The position numbers were made by a program, and so were the translations under genes. A stretch of 6,639 nucleotides of DNA. It comes from Prevotella sp. UBA2725. GTDB taxonomy: Bacteria > Bacteroidota > Bacteroidia > Bacteroidales > Bacteroidaceae. The notes under the pieces were generated by a model. That model saw nothing but the letters and a program-made list of their open reading frames with translations, was not told the origin of the DNA and did no database searches. The stretch spans positions 1-6,639 of the forward strand of contig DEKJ01000038.1 of NCBI GenBank assembly GCA_002353825.1. Direction: 5' to 3'. This document shows, one piece after another, positions 6,204-6,639 of this stretch. Numbering within the stretch: position 1 is the first letter of the stretch; each line of letters starts with the position of its first letter.

Positions 6204-6286
6204 ACACCTCATTCTCACACGGATCTTAAAGATTTTAAAGATGGTTACGCTGCGTGGCGGCTACACGGTGAGCTGTATACCCTGGA

Positions 6287-6367
6287 GTATTTGTCACAAG
6301 AACCAGCCGCGAAGTACTTGCCGCATCGATCGGCCTCAGCGTACTTGCCGCATGAGCCAGCCTCGGA
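6287..6367. repeat. Three degenerate 27-nt tandem repeats
   Basis: Units at 6287-6313, 6314-6340 and 6341-6367. The last two share an identical 13-base start, GTACTTGCCGCAT; the first has diverged (GTATTTGTCACAA) but agrees with the third at 20 of 27 positions. The 27-base period is nine codons, so on the minus strand it gives a repeating CGKY/CDKY peptide. Confidence 0.75.
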
Positions 6368-6377
6368 GAGGCTGAAT
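6357..6377 (+). repeat. Mini-hairpin repeat, copy 1
   Basis: CCAGCCTCGGAGAGGCTGAAT contains a 7-bp hairpin (CAGCCTC, loop GGA, GAGGCTG). The same 21 bases recur at 6453-6473, and 18 bases from 6355 onward recur inverted at 6552-6569. The left end overlaps the third 27-nt unit. Confidence 0.85.
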
Positions 6378-6386
6378 CTTTCAAAA

Positions 6387-6423
6387 CCCCAGTCTAAACG
6401 AGCGAAGCGAGTGCAGACTGGGG
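6387..6423. repeat. 9-bp stem-loop between two mini-hairpins
   Basis: CCCCAGTCT (6387-6395) pairs exactly with AGACTGGGG (6415-6423). The 19-base loop contains GCGAAGC, a sequence known to fold into an unusually stable DNA mini-hairpin. A run of eight G bases spans 6420-6427. Confidence 0.75.
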
Positions 6424-6452
6424 GGGGCTGCTGGTGCCCAATGAACTGATTA

Positions 6453-6473
6453 CCAGCCTCGGAGAGGCTGAAT
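6453..6473 (+). repeat. Mini-hairpin repeat, copy 2
   Basis: This is an identical 21-base copy of 6357-6377, 96 bases downstream in the same orientation, with the same 7-bp stem and GGA loop. Confidence 0.85.
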
Positions 6474-6551
6474 GCATCTTGATGCGTAGCAAGAAGCGAG
6501 CATCGCGACGTTGCTATACAGAGCCAGATTGTTACGCGCTTCGCGCATTGT

Positions 6552-6569
6552 GCCTCTCCGAGGCTGGCT
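6552..6569 (-). repeat. Mini-hairpin repeat, inverted copy 3
   Basis: GCCTCTCCGAGGCTGGCT is the reverse complement of 6355-6372. With copies 1 and 2 it could close larger stems of 16-18 bp around the DNA between them, so the block could fold as one structured element. Confidence 0.8.
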
Positions 6570-6639
6570 ATCAGCGCATTGCACTCCGGCACCAATTCGG
6601 TCTTTCGTGTGTCGTGTCGGCCATTTGCAGGGCGCGGCC

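Larger units (their letters stand above)
6245..6639. repeat. Repeat-rich, probably non-coding right end
   Basis: About 395 bases dense in repeats: three degenerate 27-nt units, three copies of a mini-hairpin, a 9-bp stem-loop and small palindromes such as GCGCTTCGCGC (6536-6546). One minus-strand frame stays open from the right edge to a TAA at 6245-6247 (about 130 codons with no stop). It has no recognisable domain, and its composition follows the repeats (SLSEAG twice, a CGKY motif in neighbouring repeats). I read it as a dispersed composite repeat, though an out-of-frame or partial gene entering from the right cannot be excluded. Confidence 0.55.

Noticed and set aside
6287..6367. CRISPR array
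   Set aside because: The 27-nt units are contiguous and degenerate with no spacers between them, and no cas gene is nearby.
6159..6449. Plus-strand 96-codon frame with a GTG start
   Set aside because: The start lies just ahead of the perfect hairpin and the frame reads through the tandem repeats; no domain or credible start signal is seen.
6171..6639. Insertion sequence or transposon remnant
   Set aside because: No transposase fragment, and no matched terminal inverted repeats or target duplication at consistent ends were found; the repeats alone do not define an IS.

Overview
The window looks like chromosomal DNA from a member of the Bacteroidales, most likely Prevotella-like. The reasons are: promoter elements of the Bacteroidetes type (TAnnTTTG) in front of three genes; no Shine-Dalgarno sequences but A/T-rich leaders before the start codons; a small Bacteroidetes-style sigma-70 family factor; and a secreted sialate O-acetylesterase-type enzyme next to a sodium:amino-acid symporter. 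The genus is an inference; nothing in the window fixes it.

Layout. All five protein genes lie on the minus strand, so transcription runs from high to low coordinates. In that order they are: an AGCS-family sodium:alanine/glycine symporter (5827-4451); a sialate O-acetylesterase-like SGNH esterase with a signal peptide (4409-2943), 41 bp downstream and probably co-transcribed; sucC (2873-1734) and sucD (1698-826), the beta and alpha subunits of succinyl-CoA synthetase, separated by 35 bp; and an ECF-type sigma factor (703-74) with its own TAnnTTTG promoter. On the plus strand a tRNA-Gln(TTG) gene (5942-6012) diverges from the symporter, with a good promoter and a textbook intrinsic terminator.

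The rest, about 590 bp from 6047 to 6639, holds no convincing gene. It is packed with structured repeats: a perfect 15-bp hairpin, three degenerate 27-nt tandem units, a 7-bp-stem mini-hairpin motif present twice directly and once inverted, and a 9-bp stem-loop. Related GC-rich palindromes built on GCAGGG also sit just after the stop codons of sucD and of the esterase, which suggests a dispersed REP/MITE-like family used at gene 3' ends.

How the genes fit together. SucCD interconverts succinyl-CoA and succinate, a central step for the succinate/propionate fermentation typical of these gut bacteria. The esterase and symporter pair suggests removal of acetyl groups from host or plant glycans plus uptake of small amino acids, but this link rests only on spacing. 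The sigma factor has no visible anti-sigma partner inside the window.

I see no defence system, mobile-element protein, CRISPR array or other clearly new system. The most interesting material is the repeat-rich right end, the shared palindromes at gene ends, the short tandem duplications filling two operon spacers, and the probably extended tail of the sigma factor.
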